Origin: Moraxella pluranimalium
GTDB lineage: Bacteria > Pseudomonadota > Gammaproteobacteria > Pseudomonadales > Moraxellaceae
Direction of reading: 5' to 3'
Assembly: GCF_002014825.1 (NCBI RefSeq)
Contig: NZ_MUYU01000006.1
Span: 305,458-369,457 of the forward strand
Length of the DNA: 64,000 bases
Shown here in pieces: positions 9,209 to 17,487 of the stretch. A program made the translations under genes and the position numbers. The notes under the pieces are model-generated. The model was not told the origin of the DNA and ran no database searches. It was given only the letters and a program-made list of their open reading frames with translations. Within the stretch, counting starts at the first letter, position 1, and each line of letters opens with the position of its first letter.

Positions 9209-9237
9209 ATTATAATAAAAATTGCATACATTCTCAA
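9209..9237 (-). promoter_or_regulatory. Promoter of metY
   Basis: On the minus strand, TTGAGA (9237-9232), a 17-base spacer and a perfect TATAAT (9214-9209) lie about 37 bases before the metY start codon. I saw no clear MetJ boxes in the 264-base gap to argC. Confidence 0.7.
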
Positions 9238-9436
9238 TTCAGATTGCGCCACATACTTATGATGAATTTTCATAAACCGCTGGGCTGTTATCAGCAATCT
9301 TACCTTTATCAGTCAAATTAAGCTCTAAGTACAGTGATGGAATTTGCTGATGTAGCATGATGAATATCATTGCATTTTGGGTGTCTTTGGGCTAATATGG
9401 ATGGGTTTATAGGCTTTGATAATAAGGGTAGTAGAG

Positions 9437-10516
9437 ATGACTATGAATGAGAAAATCCGTGTCGGTATCGTCGGCGGTACGGGCTATACAGGGGTTGAGC
9501 TGTTGCGTATTTTGAGCCGTCATCCGTCTGTGGTGGTGAAGTTTTTGACTTCTCGCAGTGAAGCAGGCAAGGCGGTGAGTGAGATTTTCCCGAGTCTGCG
9601 TGGCGTGTGCAATGTGGCATTTAGCGATATGACCGATGAGACGATGGCGCAGATGGCAGATGGCTGTGATGTGGTGTTTTTTGCGACACCGCATGGCGTG
9701 GCGATGGCGCATACGCCCGCACTGGTGGCAAAGGGCGTAAAGGTGATTGATTTGGGCGCAGATTTTCGCTTGCAGTCGCTTGATGACTTTGAGCAGTGGT
9801 ACGGCATGGCGCATACTTGCACAGATGTGCTCAAAGACAGCGTTTATGGCTTGCCTGAAGTGAGCCGTGATAAGATTGCAGCTGCATCTGTGATTGCCAA
9901 TCCGGGCTGTTATCCGACGACGGCGATTTTGGGTCTAAAACCTGTGATTGATGCGGAGAATCAAGCAGGGGTAAATCTAGTCGATGGGCGTATCATCATC
10001 GATGCCAAATCGGGCATTTCGGGTGCGGGTCGTCAAGGCAAGTTGGGTATCAGCTATGCTGAAACGGCGGATAACTTTAGTGCGTATGGCGTGGCAGGGC
10101 ATCGCCATAGCCCTGAGATTGCCCAAGGGGTGAATGAGATTTTGTCCGCCAAATTCCCACACAAGCTACGCTTTGTACCGCATCTAGTGCCGATGATTCG
10201 TGGGATGTTTAGCACCATTCATGTACCATTGTCTGAGGCAGGCGAGGCGCAGGATTGGCAAAGTGTGTTTGAGGCGTGTTATGCCGATGAGTATTTTGTG
10301 GATGTGTTGCCAAAAGGCGCGCTACCTGATACTCGCTCGGTGCGTGCGTCGAACAAACTCCGCATCGCCATCTATCAAGACGGCGATATGCTGACGATTC
10401 TGGTGGTGCAGGATAATTTGGTCAAAGGCGCAGCAGGTCAAGCGGTACAAAATATGAATATCCTATGCGGACTACCCGAAACAACGGGGCTTGAGCTAGT
10501 GCCTGTCGTACCGTGA
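9437..10516 (+). CDS. argC: N-acetyl-gamma-glutamyl-phosphate reductase
   Basis: Third step of arginine synthesis: NADPH-dependent reduction of N-acetylglutamyl phosphate to the semialdehyde. The 359-residue protein starts with the nucleotide-binding [18 protein letters not shown] and has the catalytic Cys158 in [10 protein letters not shown]. It belongs to the long (about 345-residue) ArgC type. I chose ATG 9437 because AAGGG lies nine bases upstream; the in-frame TTG at 9416 would give a poor start, and ATG 9443 is possible. Monocistronic, closed by a terminator shared with the convergent gene. Confidence 0.94.
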   Translation: MTMNEKIRVGIVGGTGYTGVELLRILSRHPSVVVKFLTSRSEAGKAVSEIFPSLRGVCNVAFSDMTDETMAQMADGCDVVFFATPHGVAMAHTPALVAKGVKVIDLGADFRLQSLDDFEQWYGMAHTCTDVLKDSVYGLPEVSRDKIAAASVIANPGCYPTTAILGLKPVIDAENQAGVNLVDGRIIIDAKSGISGAGRQGKLGISYAETADNFSAYGVAGHRHSPEIAQGVNEILSAKFPHKLRFVPHLVPMIRGMFSTIHVPLSEAGEAQDWQSVFEACYADEYFVDVLPKGALPDTRSVRASNKLRIAIYQDGDMLTILVVQDNLVKGAAGQAVQNMNILCGLPETTGLELVPVVP

Positions 10517-10543
10517 TAGAAAATATAGCTGATTTATCATGAT

Positions 10544-10581
10544 AAAAAACCACTCATTTGTAGCAGATGAGTGGTTTTTTT
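10544..10581. terminator. Bidirectional terminator between argC and the SH3 lipoprotein gene
   Basis: A stem of about 14 bp (AAAAAACCACTCAT with ATGAGTGGTTTTTT) has A and T runs on both sides, so it can stop transcription from argC and from the convergent gene at 10614. Confidence 0.88.
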
Positions 10582-10613
10582 GGAGTGGTTATAGAACTGT
10601 TGAGGGGTGTTTT

Positions 10614-11237
10614 TTAGTATAAGTAGGCACTAAATACATAGCCGGTTGAGCCATTTTGAGTGCGCACTTTACACCAAAAACCTTCATCGCCGGCTGAGGC
10701 TTCATCTGTACGGGTGGTATAATCACTGGTGCAGCTAAGTTGCTGTACATAAGTACCATCAAACAATTTTGTGGTTTTTTTGGCTGATGCGTCAGGTTGA
10801 CTACGCATAAATACATAACCATCAGAATTGGTCATGATATAGTGAGTGGGTACAAAATTTACCGGTCTTTCTTGCTTGACTACTTTTACAGTCTGTTGTG
10901 GTTGCGGTTGGTCGGCTTGAACAATAATAGTTGTTGGTTGTTGTACGGGCGCGGTTTGAACTTGAGCTGGCTGTTGCACAGGTTGTTGTACAGGCTGTTG
11001 CACTGGTTGTTGTGCTTGAGTGGTTGGCTGTGTAGGTGCAGTGGTTACAGGCTGAACAGGTTGTAGCTGTGCATTTGGGTCGGTTGCTACAGGTTGTTGG
11101 GCTTGTTGTTGTGGTGCTTGTTGCTGATTTTGATTGATTTCGTCAGCCAATACAGCGCGAGCCATACTCTTGATAATATCACCATCACAGCCAGTTAGTG
11201 CCAAACCAAGTGACGCAGCGATTAAAACACGTTTCAT
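10614..11237 (-). CDS. Lipoprotein with Pro/Gln-rich linker and SH3-like domain
   Basis: A 207-residue predicted lipoprotein. Starting at ATG 11237 (AGGAG just upstream), a signal peptide ends in the lipobox LTGC. Then follows a long low-complexity segment (about residues 40-125) of Q, P, A, T and V with repeated QPVQ units, probably an extended tether. The C-terminal 70 residues (GYVFMRSQPDASAKKTTKLFDG, ending GYVFSAYLY) look like a bacterial SH3 domain, a fold often used for cell-wall or peptide binding. An upstream GTG would only add a non-signal extension. Related SH3-like proteins occur at 34133 and 34443. Function not known. Confidence 0.8.
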   Translation of the reverse strand: MKRVLIAASLGLALTGCDGDIIKSMARAVLADEINQNQQQAPQQQAQQPVATDPNAQLQPVQPVTTAPTQPTTQAQQPVQQPVQQPVQQPAQVQTAPVQQPTTIIVQADQPQPQQTVKVVKQERPVNFVPTHYIMTNSDGYVFMRSQPDASAKKTTKLFDGTYVQQLSCTSDYTTRTDEASAGDEGFWCKVRTQNGSTGYVFSAYLY

Positions 11238-11378
11238 AACTACTCCTAAATTATGAGATAAACTATAACCATCATAGAATTTTACCAAATTATTACTGAT
11301 GTATCAATCAAATTAACACTTTATGAAACTGTTGTGTCATTGATGTGTCGTGCGGTAGCTAGCATCTTGATATTTGGC

Positions 11379-11409
11379 TTGACATTAACCATAGGTCAAG
11401 GTTTATCAT
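11379..11409 (+). promoter_or_regulatory. CueR-type copper-responsive promoter of copA
   Basis: TTGACA (11379-11384) and TATCAT (11404-11409) are separated by 19 bases, the unusually long spacer typical of promoters activated by MerR-family regulators. The dyad in the spacer fits the 7-7-7 CueR layout: half-sites ACATTAA (11382-11388) and TCAAGGT (11396-11402) around seven bases, close to the known ACCTTCC/GGAAGGT pattern. The copA start is about 112 bases downstream. No cueR gene lies in this window, so the regulator is inferred. Confidence 0.65.
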
Positions 11410-11521
11410 AAGGCTTATCATAAAGTTAGACATGATGGCGATGAGCGATTATGCTGATAATTATGAGTTGATTTAACCATAAGTTAATTATGATAAAACT
11501 ATTAAGAAAAAGAGAATTATC

Positions 11522-13672
11522 ATGCCAATCATTCACCAAAATTTCGCCATCACTGGCATGACCTGCCAAGCGTGTGCCAATCGCATCGAAAAAGTGCTGA
11601 ATAAAAAACCTGCCATCGAGACGGCGACGGTGAACTTTGCTACAGAGACACTACAAGTCAGCTATGACGATACCAAGACCAGCCAAGATGAGATAGTGGC
11701 TTGGGTTGCCAAGACGGGCTTTGGTGCGACGCTTGATAAGCCTATGACGAAGACGCAGATGCCGTGGCAGTTGTGGGTATTGTGGGGCTTAAGCCTGCCG
11801 TTTTGGGTGGGGATGATTGGTATGATGGTCGGTAGTCATGCACTGATGATACCTGTGTGGGTGCAGTTTATGCTAGCGACCGTTGTGCAGGTGGCATATG
11901 GGGCGAAGTTTTATCAAGGGGCGTGGGCGAGTATTAAGGGCGGGCTTGCCAATATGGATGTACTCGTGGCGATTGGTACGACGGCGATTTGGGCGTATTC
12001 GACTTATGTTTGGCTGACTCATCCTGATGCGATGCATGGGGTGTATTTTGAAGCGTCGGTGATGGTGATTGCTTTTGTGCGACTTGGCAAATACCTTGAG
12101 CATCGTACCAAGACACAGAGTCTTGATAGTCTTGAGCTATTGACCAAGCTTGTGCCATCGATGGTGTATAAGCAGGCGGGTGATGGCTTTGTGCAGGTGG
12201 CGATTGATGAGATTGGGGTGGGTGATGTACTTCTTGCCAATACGGGGGATAAAGTCGCAGTCGATGGCATCGTCATTAGTGGTCAAGCATGGGCAAATGA
12301 AGCGCATCTGACGGGCGAGAGCGCACCCGTGCACAAGGCAGTGGGGCAGATGGTCTATGCAGGCAGTGTATTAAGTGATGGCAGTGTGACTTATCAGGCT
12401 TGTGCAACTGGCGCACAGACCAAGCTTGGCGATATGATGACGGCGCTGGCAGATGCACAAGGGTCTAAGGCGAATATTGCGCGCTTTGCCGATACGGTGT
12501 CGGCGGTCTTTGTGCCTGTGGTGGTGGCGATTGCGCTTTTGACCTTTGGGGTGAATCTGTGGCTTGGCACGGGCTTTGATACGGCATTGATGCGAGCGGT
12601 GGCGGTGCTGGTGATTGCTTGCCCGTGTGCTCTAGGACTAGCGACGCCTGCTGCTATCATGGCAGGGATGGGTGTGGCAGCGCGACATGGCGTGTGGTTT
12701 CGTGATACACCAAGTCTTGAGATGGCAGGGCGGATTGATACGATTGTCTTTGATAAGACAGGTACGCTCACTACAGGCAAACCAAGCCTGACGATGCTAC
12801 ATCCACTGACAGACCGCTATGACGCACAGATGCTACTGCGACTGATGGCGAGTATTGAACAATATGCTGTGCATCCATTGGCAAGTGCCATTATCCAAGC
12901 GGCACAAGCGCAGGGGCTGACGCTTTATAGTGCTGATGCGATCCAAAGTACCACAGGGGCGGGGCTTGTGGGTGAGATTGATGGCATCGGACAAGTGGCT
13001 GTCGGTACGCCGAAATTTGTAGGGATGACAGAGCTACCATCTGATCAAATTTGGCTTGATAAATCGTCAGCATCAAGCCTGGTGGCGATGGCGATTGATG
13101 GTCTGCCATGTGCCATTGTAGCACTTGATGACACCATCAAGCCTGAAGCATCAGCAATCCTAGCCAAGCTAAATCAAGCAGGTGTCACGACGGTACTGAT
13201 GAGTGGTGATCGTACTGCCGCTGTCAATAAAGTCGCTACCCTGCTACACATTAGTGATGCACATGGCGAGATGTCACCACGAGATAAGCTATCCGCCGTC
13301 GAAACACTGGTCAAGGCAGGTCATCAGGTGGCGATGGTTGGCGATGGGGTTAATGATGCACCAGCGATGGCAGCAGCGCAGGCGAGCTTTGCGGTCGGTG
13401 GCGCAACCGATGTAGCACGGCATACGGCATCAGCGACATTGCTTGGTGAGTCATTAAGCCATGTCTATTATGCTTACCATATAGCCAAGCGTACGCTTGA
13501 TACCATCAAACAAAACTTATTCTTTGCGCTGATTTATAACTGTATCGGCATTGTGCTGGCTGCGATGGGGCTACTTAGCCCTGTGATGGCAGCGGCAGCA
13601 ATGGCACTAAGTTCAATATCGGTGCTGATGAATGCACTTCGGCTCAAGCGACTGAATTTAATGACAGAATAA
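11522..13672 (+). CDS. copA: Copper-exporting P1B-type ATPase CopA
   Basis: Inner-membrane pump that expels Cu(I) from the cytoplasm at the cost of ATP. The 716-residue protein has one N-terminal heavy-metal-associated domain (GMTCQAC, Cys15 and Cys18), membrane helices, a TGE phosphatase loop (LTGESAPV), the ion-pathway motif Cys367-Pro-Cys369, the phosphorylated Asp411 in DKTGTLT, and GDGVNDAPAMAAA in the hinge. A single metal-binding domain is fewer than in many CopA proteins. A CueR-type promoter precedes it, and a separate CopZ-like chaperone and a DUF305 protein lie within 2 kb downstream. Confidence 0.95.
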   Translation: MPIIHQNFAITGMTCQACANRIEKVLNKKPAIETATVNFATETLQVSYDDTKTSQDEIVAWVAKTGFGATLDKPMTKTQMPWQLWVLWGLSLPFWVGMIGMMVGSHALMIPVWVQFMLATVVQVAYGAKFYQGAWASIKGGLANMDVLVAIGTTAIWAYSTYVWLTHPDAMHGVYFEASVMVIAFVRLGKYLEHRTKTQSLDSLELLTKLVPSMVYKQAGDGFVQVAIDEIGVGDVLLANTGDKVAVDGIVISGQAWANEAHLTGESAPVHKAVGQMVYAGSVLSDGSVTYQACATGAQTKLGDMMTALADAQGSKANIARFADTVSAVFVPVVVAIALLTFGVNLWLGTGFDTALMRAVAVLVIACPCALGLATPAAIMAGMGVAARHGVWFRDTPSLEMAGRIDTIVFDKTGTLTTGKPSLTMLHPLTDRYDAQMLLRLMASIEQYAVHPLASAIIQAAQAQGLTLYSADAIQSTTGAGLVGEIDGIGQVAVGTPKFVGMTELPSDQIWLDKSSASSLVAMAIDGLPCAIVALDDTIKPEASAILAKLNQAGVTTVLMSGDRTAAVNKVATLLHISDAHGEMSPRDKLSAVETLVKAGHQVAMVGDGVNDAPAMAAAQASFAVGGATDVARHTASATLLGESLSHVYYAYHIAKRTLDTIKQNLFFALIYNCIGIVLAAMGLLSPVMAAAAMALSSISVLMNALRLKRLNLMTE

Positions 13673-13843
13673 ATTGTCATATTTTGTTACAAATATCGCT
13701 GAAATGGTCAATTATTGCTAAAAATTACAGTAAATGCTCAAAAATTAACCAACTGTGTAACAATTCGGTGTCATCATTAGCATTTTTGCAGTAGATTGCA
13801 ACATATAAACTTGGCAAAATAAGCCCATGTTCAGCATTGAGAC

Positions 13844-13890
13844 AAAACACGAAGATTTTATGTGCTTTTATCGTGTTTTCAATTTATAAT
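13844..13890 (+). promoter_or_regulatory. Inverted repeat and -10 element upstream of lolA
   Basis: A perfect 9-bp inverted repeat (AAAACACGA at 13844 and TCGTGTTTT at 13871, 18-base loop) is followed by a perfect TATAAT at 13885-13890, 26 bases before the lolA start. No convincing -35 is visible. The repeat could be an operator or a weak terminator for copA read-through. The rest of the 244-base gap shows nothing else. Confidence 0.4.
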
Positions 13891-13916
13891 ACATTCCATC
13901 AATTTGGAGAATAACT

Positions 13917-14591
13917 ATGTCAACCAAAACTTCAACCCTATTTCGTACTGTGGCTCTAAAAGCTGTTTTGGCAAGCACTGTACTTGGCGCAACCGTCGCC
14001 CCAATGATGGCAACGACCGCACACGCAGCAGCAGCGAGCCAAGAAGACGCTGCCAAAAACCTAAACCGTCTATTGAGCAACACCAAATCAATGTCGGCAA
14101 ACTTTAGCCAAATCACCAAATCTAACAAAAAAAGCACCACTTTTAGCGGTACAATGAGCGTCCAACGCCAAAATCAATTCCGCTGGGAAACCAAGTCACC
14201 GGCAGAGCAGTTGATTGTCGCCAATGGCAACACGCTTTGGGTGTATGACAAGGACTTGCAACAAGCGACCAAGCAATCAACCGCCAACCAAGTCGGTGAT
14301 ACGCCCGCATTGCTATTGTCAGGCGACCCTGCGCAAATCAGCCGTAGCTTTACAGTTAGCCAACCAAATGCCGAAAAGAACTATTATGTCTTGACGCCAA
14401 AATCAGCCAATGCGAATTTCAAAAACTTATCAATCAGCTTTAACGGTGGCCGTCCTGTCATGATGACGCTCAATGACGCCATTGGTCAGACGACAACCAT
14501 TCGTTTTAGCAATATCACGATGAACAAAAAAATTGCCGCATCGCAATTTAGCTTCACGCCACCAGCTGGTGTTGATGTGATTAATCAATAA
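13917..14591 (+). CDS. lolA: Outer-membrane lipoprotein carrier LolA
   Basis: Periplasmic shuttle that takes lipoproteins from LolCDE in the inner membrane to LolB in the outer membrane. The 224-residue precursor has a long Sec signal (cleavage near AHAAAA, about residue 39), then the LolA fold. Typical features are SANFSQITKS, FRWETKSPAEQLIVANGNTLWVYD split over strands, and the C-terminal FSFTPPAGVDVI. GGAG lies upstream of ATG 13917. It sits among copper genes but has its own promoter, so this looks like coincidental neighbourhood. Confidence 0.93.
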   Translation: MSTKTSTLFRTVALKAVLASTVLGATVAPMMATTAHAAAASQEDAAKNLNRLLSNTKSMSANFSQITKSNKKSTTFSGTMSVQRQNQFRWETKSPAEQLIVANGNTLWVYDKDLQQATKQSTANQVGDTPALLLSGDPAQISRSFTVSQPNAEKNYYVLTPKSANANFKNLSISFNGGRPVMMTLNDAIGQTTTIRFSNITMNKKIAASQFSFTPPAGVDVINQ

Positions 14592-14608
14592 TTCATCGAC
14601 ACGTTGCG

Positions 14609-14654
14609 CCCATAAGCCATAAGCAATCAGACTTATGGGTCGCCACCTTTTTTA
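14609..14654 (+). terminator. Probable terminator after lolA
   Basis: An 8-bp perfect stem (CCCATAAG with CTTATGGG) around a 15-base loop is followed after seven bases by a run of six T. The offset T-run makes it weaker than the other terminators here. Confidence 0.45.
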
Positions 14655-14675
14655 TCAAAAAAATAGGGGGTGTGT

Positions 14676-15479
14676 ATGTTATTTTTTATGAATAAATCGT
14701 ACCCAGCCAATATCAGCACCAATCAGCGCTCAAGTAATCTGCGACTTACAACACTGGCAATGATGGTGCTTATCATGACTGCCATGACAGCGTGTAGCCA
14801 AAATGCACCTGTGCCATCCACAGCAGAGACGCAAGCAAACGCACAAACAAGCACGCAAGCGATGTCAGCTGTGGACACTCAAGCTGATACCAGTGCCGAT
14901 ACGGGCAAGACAGATGCCAAAGTAGCATCAAGTACTGCCAAACCTGCACATATCGAAAAATACCAAGCCATCATCACGCAGACTTATCAGCAGATGACAG
15001 ATGCTGTCAAGTCCGATGATGTCAACACCGCCTTTGTCAAAAGTATGATTGTGCATCATCAGGGGGCTGTGGCGATGTCGTATGCGCAGTTGAAATTTGG
15101 TCAAGATAGCCAGATTCGGGATTTTGCACAAATGGCGATTGATTTGCAACAAGAAGAAATCGCATGGATGAAAGATTGGCTGATTAATCATGCCAACCAA
15201 CCTGCTACCACCGCCCAATCGGATGAAATGCAAGCAGAGTTGATGAAAAAAACTCAAAGCAATTATCAAGAAATGATTGATGAAGTTGCTGATGACAATC
15301 CTGATGCTGCTTATATCAAGGCGATGATTTTGCACCACAAAACCGCCATAAAAATGGCAAATACCGCCATCAAGCACGGTGCCGATGCGGACATCACTGC
15401 TTTGGCAGAGCAAATCAAGACAGTGCATAGCCAAGAGATTGAGCAGATGAAAGAATGGCTAAAATCACACAAGCGATGA
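14676..15479 (+). CDS. DUF305 lipoprotein with two four-helix domains
   Basis: A 267-residue predicted lipoprotein with lipobox MTAC near residue 42 (MVLIMTAMTAC) and a Ser/Thr/Ala-rich linker to about residue 85. Two tandem DUF305 (ferritin-like four-helix) units follow, marked by MIVHHQGAVAM and MILHHKTAIKM, each ending in an EI.WMK or EIEQMKEWL helix. The His-His and Met residues are the conserved surface of the family. DUF305 proteins are often found next to copper-resistance genes, as here between copA and the CopZ-like gene, so periplasmic copper handling is plausible but not proven. ATG 14676 was chosen for its AGGGGG ribosome site; the GTG at 14670 lies inside that site. Confidence 0.85.
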   Translation: MLFFMNKSYPANISTNQRSSNLRLTTLAMMVLIMTAMTACSQNAPVPSTAETQANAQTSTQAMSAVDTQADTSADTGKTDAKVASSTAKPAHIEKYQAIITQTYQQMTDAVKSDDVNTAFVKSMIVHHQGAVAMSYAQLKFGQDSQIRDFAQMAIDLQQEEIAWMKDWLINHANQPATTAQSDEMQAELMKKTQSNYQEMIDEVADDNPDAAYIKAMILHHKTAIKMANTAIKHGADADITALAEQIKTVHSQEIEQMKEWLKSHKR

Positions 15480-15502
15480 TTGAAATTTTTAAAGCAAATA
15501 CG

Positions 15503-15534
15503 CCCAATGGTTAGAAAAAATCATTGGGTTTTTT
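15503..15534 (+). terminator. Intrinsic terminator after the DUF305 gene
   Basis: A CCCAATG / CATTGGG stem around a 12-base loop is followed by six T residues, 24 bases after the DUF305 stop. Confidence 0.75.
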
Positions 15535-15595
15535 GTTTAGTTTCTTTGATGAAATATGCTATGATAGACAAGTTTTACTTAAAGGAATTGATGGT

Positions 15596-15814
15596 ATGAC
15601 AACACTAAATTTGACAATCGATGGTATGACCTGTGGTGGCTGCAGTGCCAGCGTCCAACGAGCTTTGCAGGCATTGGATGGCGTGGCGTTGATGTCGATT
15701 AGCCATGAAGATGGTCATGCAGTGGTGAGCTTTGATGACACACGTTTATCAGAGCAACACATCCTTGATGCGATTGAAGAAGCAGGTTTTGATGTGGCGA
15801 TTGTCGCACAATGA
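15596..15814 (+). CDS. copZ: CopZ-like heavy-metal-associated chaperone
   Basis: A 72-residue single HMA domain with the metal-binding loop GMTCGGC (two Cys three residues apart) close to the N-terminus and the beta-alpha-beta-beta-alpha-beta pattern of the family. Such proteins carry Cu(I) to the N-terminal domain of CopA in the cytoplasm. ATG 15596 gives exactly the family length and has AAAGGAA upstream; a longer in-frame extension to 15524 overlaps the preceding terminator and is not real. A TATGAT element at 15560 may be its -10 box. No CueR-type dyad is visible here. Specificity for copper rather than another soft metal is inferred from the neighbours. Confidence 0.85.
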   Translation: MTTLNLTIDGMTCGGCSASVQRALQALDGVALMSISHEDGHAVVSFDDTRLSEQHILDAIEEAGFDVAIVAQ

Positions 15815-15951
15815 TGGCATGATAAGCACGATTTAGTTGTATAAATTGGGCAAATGTCACGAATTATCAGTTTGAGCTATATATACCATAAATGAGCGAA
15901 ATATATTTTTTGTACAAATTCATTGCCAAAATGATACATGATTGTAAATTG

Positions 15952-15960
15952 TGGTATAAT
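15952..15960 (+). promoter_or_regulatory. Extended -10 promoter of the nuo operon
   Basis: TG at 15952-15953 followed by one base and a perfect TATAAT at 15955-15960 makes an extended -10 element, 40 bases before the nuoA start. There is no strong -35 at the right distance, which such promoters tolerate. The 185-base gap upstream has no gene. Confidence 0.65.
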
Positions 15961-15999
15961 GGTTAGGTTTTAAGACTTATAAATCACACAGAGGTGATT

Positions 16000-16599
16000 A
16001 TGTTAGCCAATTGGTCAGCGATTGCATTTTTGCTAGCCGCCGCAGGGCTTGTGGTATTTATGTTGGTAGTACCACGATTATTGGGTGGTCGTTCATCAGG
16101 TTCTCAAAAACAAGAAACCTTCGAAGCGGGTGTTGTGTCAGCAGGTTCGGCACGCATTCGACTGTCTGCCAAGTTCTATTTGGTTGCGATTTTCTTTGTT
16201 ATTTTCGATTTAGAAGCATTATTTTTGTACGCTTACGCAGTCAGTGTGCGTGAAGTCAATTGGCTTGGCTTTACGGCGGCTGCGATTTTTATTGCCATCT
16301 TATTCGTCGGTCTGGTCTATGAGATGCGACTGGGTGCGATGAACTGGGCACCGGCTGATAAGCGTCGCAAAAAACCACGCATCCTATCCAAGCCTGAAAA
16401 CTTTGATTTGGCTGCCATTACAGCATTCAACGGCATCGATGAGCTACACACTGACCCAACGGGCAAAGTGCCTGCGCAGTCATCAGGTCGCATCAATGTC
16501 TCTAACGATATCGAAAAAAACCGTTCACATATGGCAAATATTGACCATATCAACACGACAGGACGCGTCACCACGCACGATTTTCGTCAGGATGACTAA
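16000..16599 (+). CDS. nuoA: NADH-quinone oxidoreductase subunit A
   Basis: Small membrane subunit of complex I at the junction with the peripheral arm. Three hydrophobic helices and the conserved ETFEAGVVSAGSAR-type loop and FDLEALFLYAYA segment are visible. At 199 residues it is longer than the 147-residue E. coli protein because of a C-terminal hydrophilic tail of roughly 75 residues that I cannot relate to a known domain. ATG 16000 is chosen with GAGG five bases upstream; GTG 15994 would overlap that site. First gene of the nuo operon, but followed by a 146-base gap. Confidence 0.93.
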   Translation: MLANWSAIAFLLAAAGLVVFMLVVPRLLGGRSSGSQKQETFEAGVVSAGSARIRLSAKFYLVAIFFVIFDLEALFLYAYAVSVREVNWLGFTAAAIFIAILFVGLVYEMRLGAMNWAPADKRRKKPRILSKPENFDLAAITAFNGIDELHTDPTGKVPAQSSGRINVSNDIEKNRSHMANIDHINTTGRVTTHDFRQDD

Positions 16600-16605
16600 A
16601 CCACA

Positions 16606-16637
16606 AAAACGTTACGGCTTTGGCTGTGGCGTTTTTT
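16606..16637 (+). terminator. Terminator-like hairpin between nuoA and nuoB
   Basis: A 10-bp stem (AAAACGTTAC with GTGGCGTTTT, two G-U pairs) around a 10-base loop, with six T residues ending the 3' side, starts seven bases after the nuoA stop. Inside an operon it could act as a partial terminator or as an mRNA-processing or stability element. No obvious promoter stands between it and nuoB. Confidence 0.55.
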
Positions 16638-16745
16638 GCCTTATGCAAATTGCACACATCGCACTGCAAAGGAATGCAAAACGCTTAAGCCAGATTTTAT
16701 CCAGCAATTCGTCTATTCTATACAGACCAAATAAAGTGTACCGCT

Positions 16746-17417
16746 ATGAAATACACACTAACCCGTGCCAATCAATCGGCAGAACAATACCCAAAACAAT
16801 CACGAGAGTTGATTGACGACATCACCCAAGCAGAAATTGATAAGAATGTCTTTATGGCAAAATTATCAGACCTAACCCATGCTGCTGCCAACTGGGGTCG
16901 CAAAAACTCACTTTGGCCGTTTAACTTCGGTACTAGCTGCTGCTATGTTGAGTATGCTACGACCTTGACAGGTGTGCATGACTTATCACGCTTTGGTGCT
17001 GAAGTTATTCGTGCATCTCCCCGTCAGGCGGATGTGATGATTGTAGCAGGGACTTGTTTTGTCAAGATGGCGCCGGTTATCCTGCGTCTATACGAGCAGA
17101 TGCTTGAGCCAAAATGGGTCATCTCAATGGGTGCGTGTGCCAACTCAGGCGGTATGTATGACATCTATTCTGTCGTACAAGGTGTGGACAAAATCCTACC
17201 TGTCGATGTCTATATCCCGGGTTGTCCGCCACGCCCAGAAGCGGTCATCCAAGCGCTGATACTCCTACAAAATTCCATCACGCACGAACGCCGTCCGCTT
17301 GGCATTCACCTAGATGAGCAGGGCATTATCCAGCCTGTGATGACACCAGAGCGTGACCGCAAAAATGCCGACCGTATTGCGACGGTCAATTTGCGTAGCC
17401 AAGATGATGCTTGGTAA
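16746..17417 (+). CDS. nuoB: NADH-quinone oxidoreductase subunit B
   Basis: Peripheral-arm subunit of complex I that binds iron-sulfur cluster N2, the last electron carrier before quinone. The 223-residue protein shows the adjacent cysteines in [11 protein letters not shown], a third in [11 protein letters not shown] and the fourth in PGCPPRPEA, the complete N2 ligand set. Length is typical. ATG 16746 begins [10 protein letters not shown]. It is separated from nuoA by 146 bases and from nuoCD by 70. Confidence 0.96.
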   Translation: MKYTLTRANQSAEQYPKQSRELIDDITQAEIDKNVFMAKLSDLTHAAANWGRKNSLWPFNFGTSCCYVEYATTLTGVHDLSRFGAEVIRASPRQADVMIVAGTCFVKMAPVILRLYEQMLEPKWVISMGACANSGGMYDIYSVVQGVDKILPVDVYIPGCPPRPEAVIQALILLQNSITHERRPLGIHLDEQGIIQPVMTPERDRKNADRIATVNLRSQDDAW

Positions 17418-17487
17418 TTCGATTATTTAATTTCAAGTTTTAGCTTTTGTCCATATCGATGAATATGGCGATATAAGGAAAATAACA

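Noticed and set aside
12394..12780. 128-codon minus-strand frame inside copA
   Set aside because: Antisense shadow; copA is intact on the plus strand.
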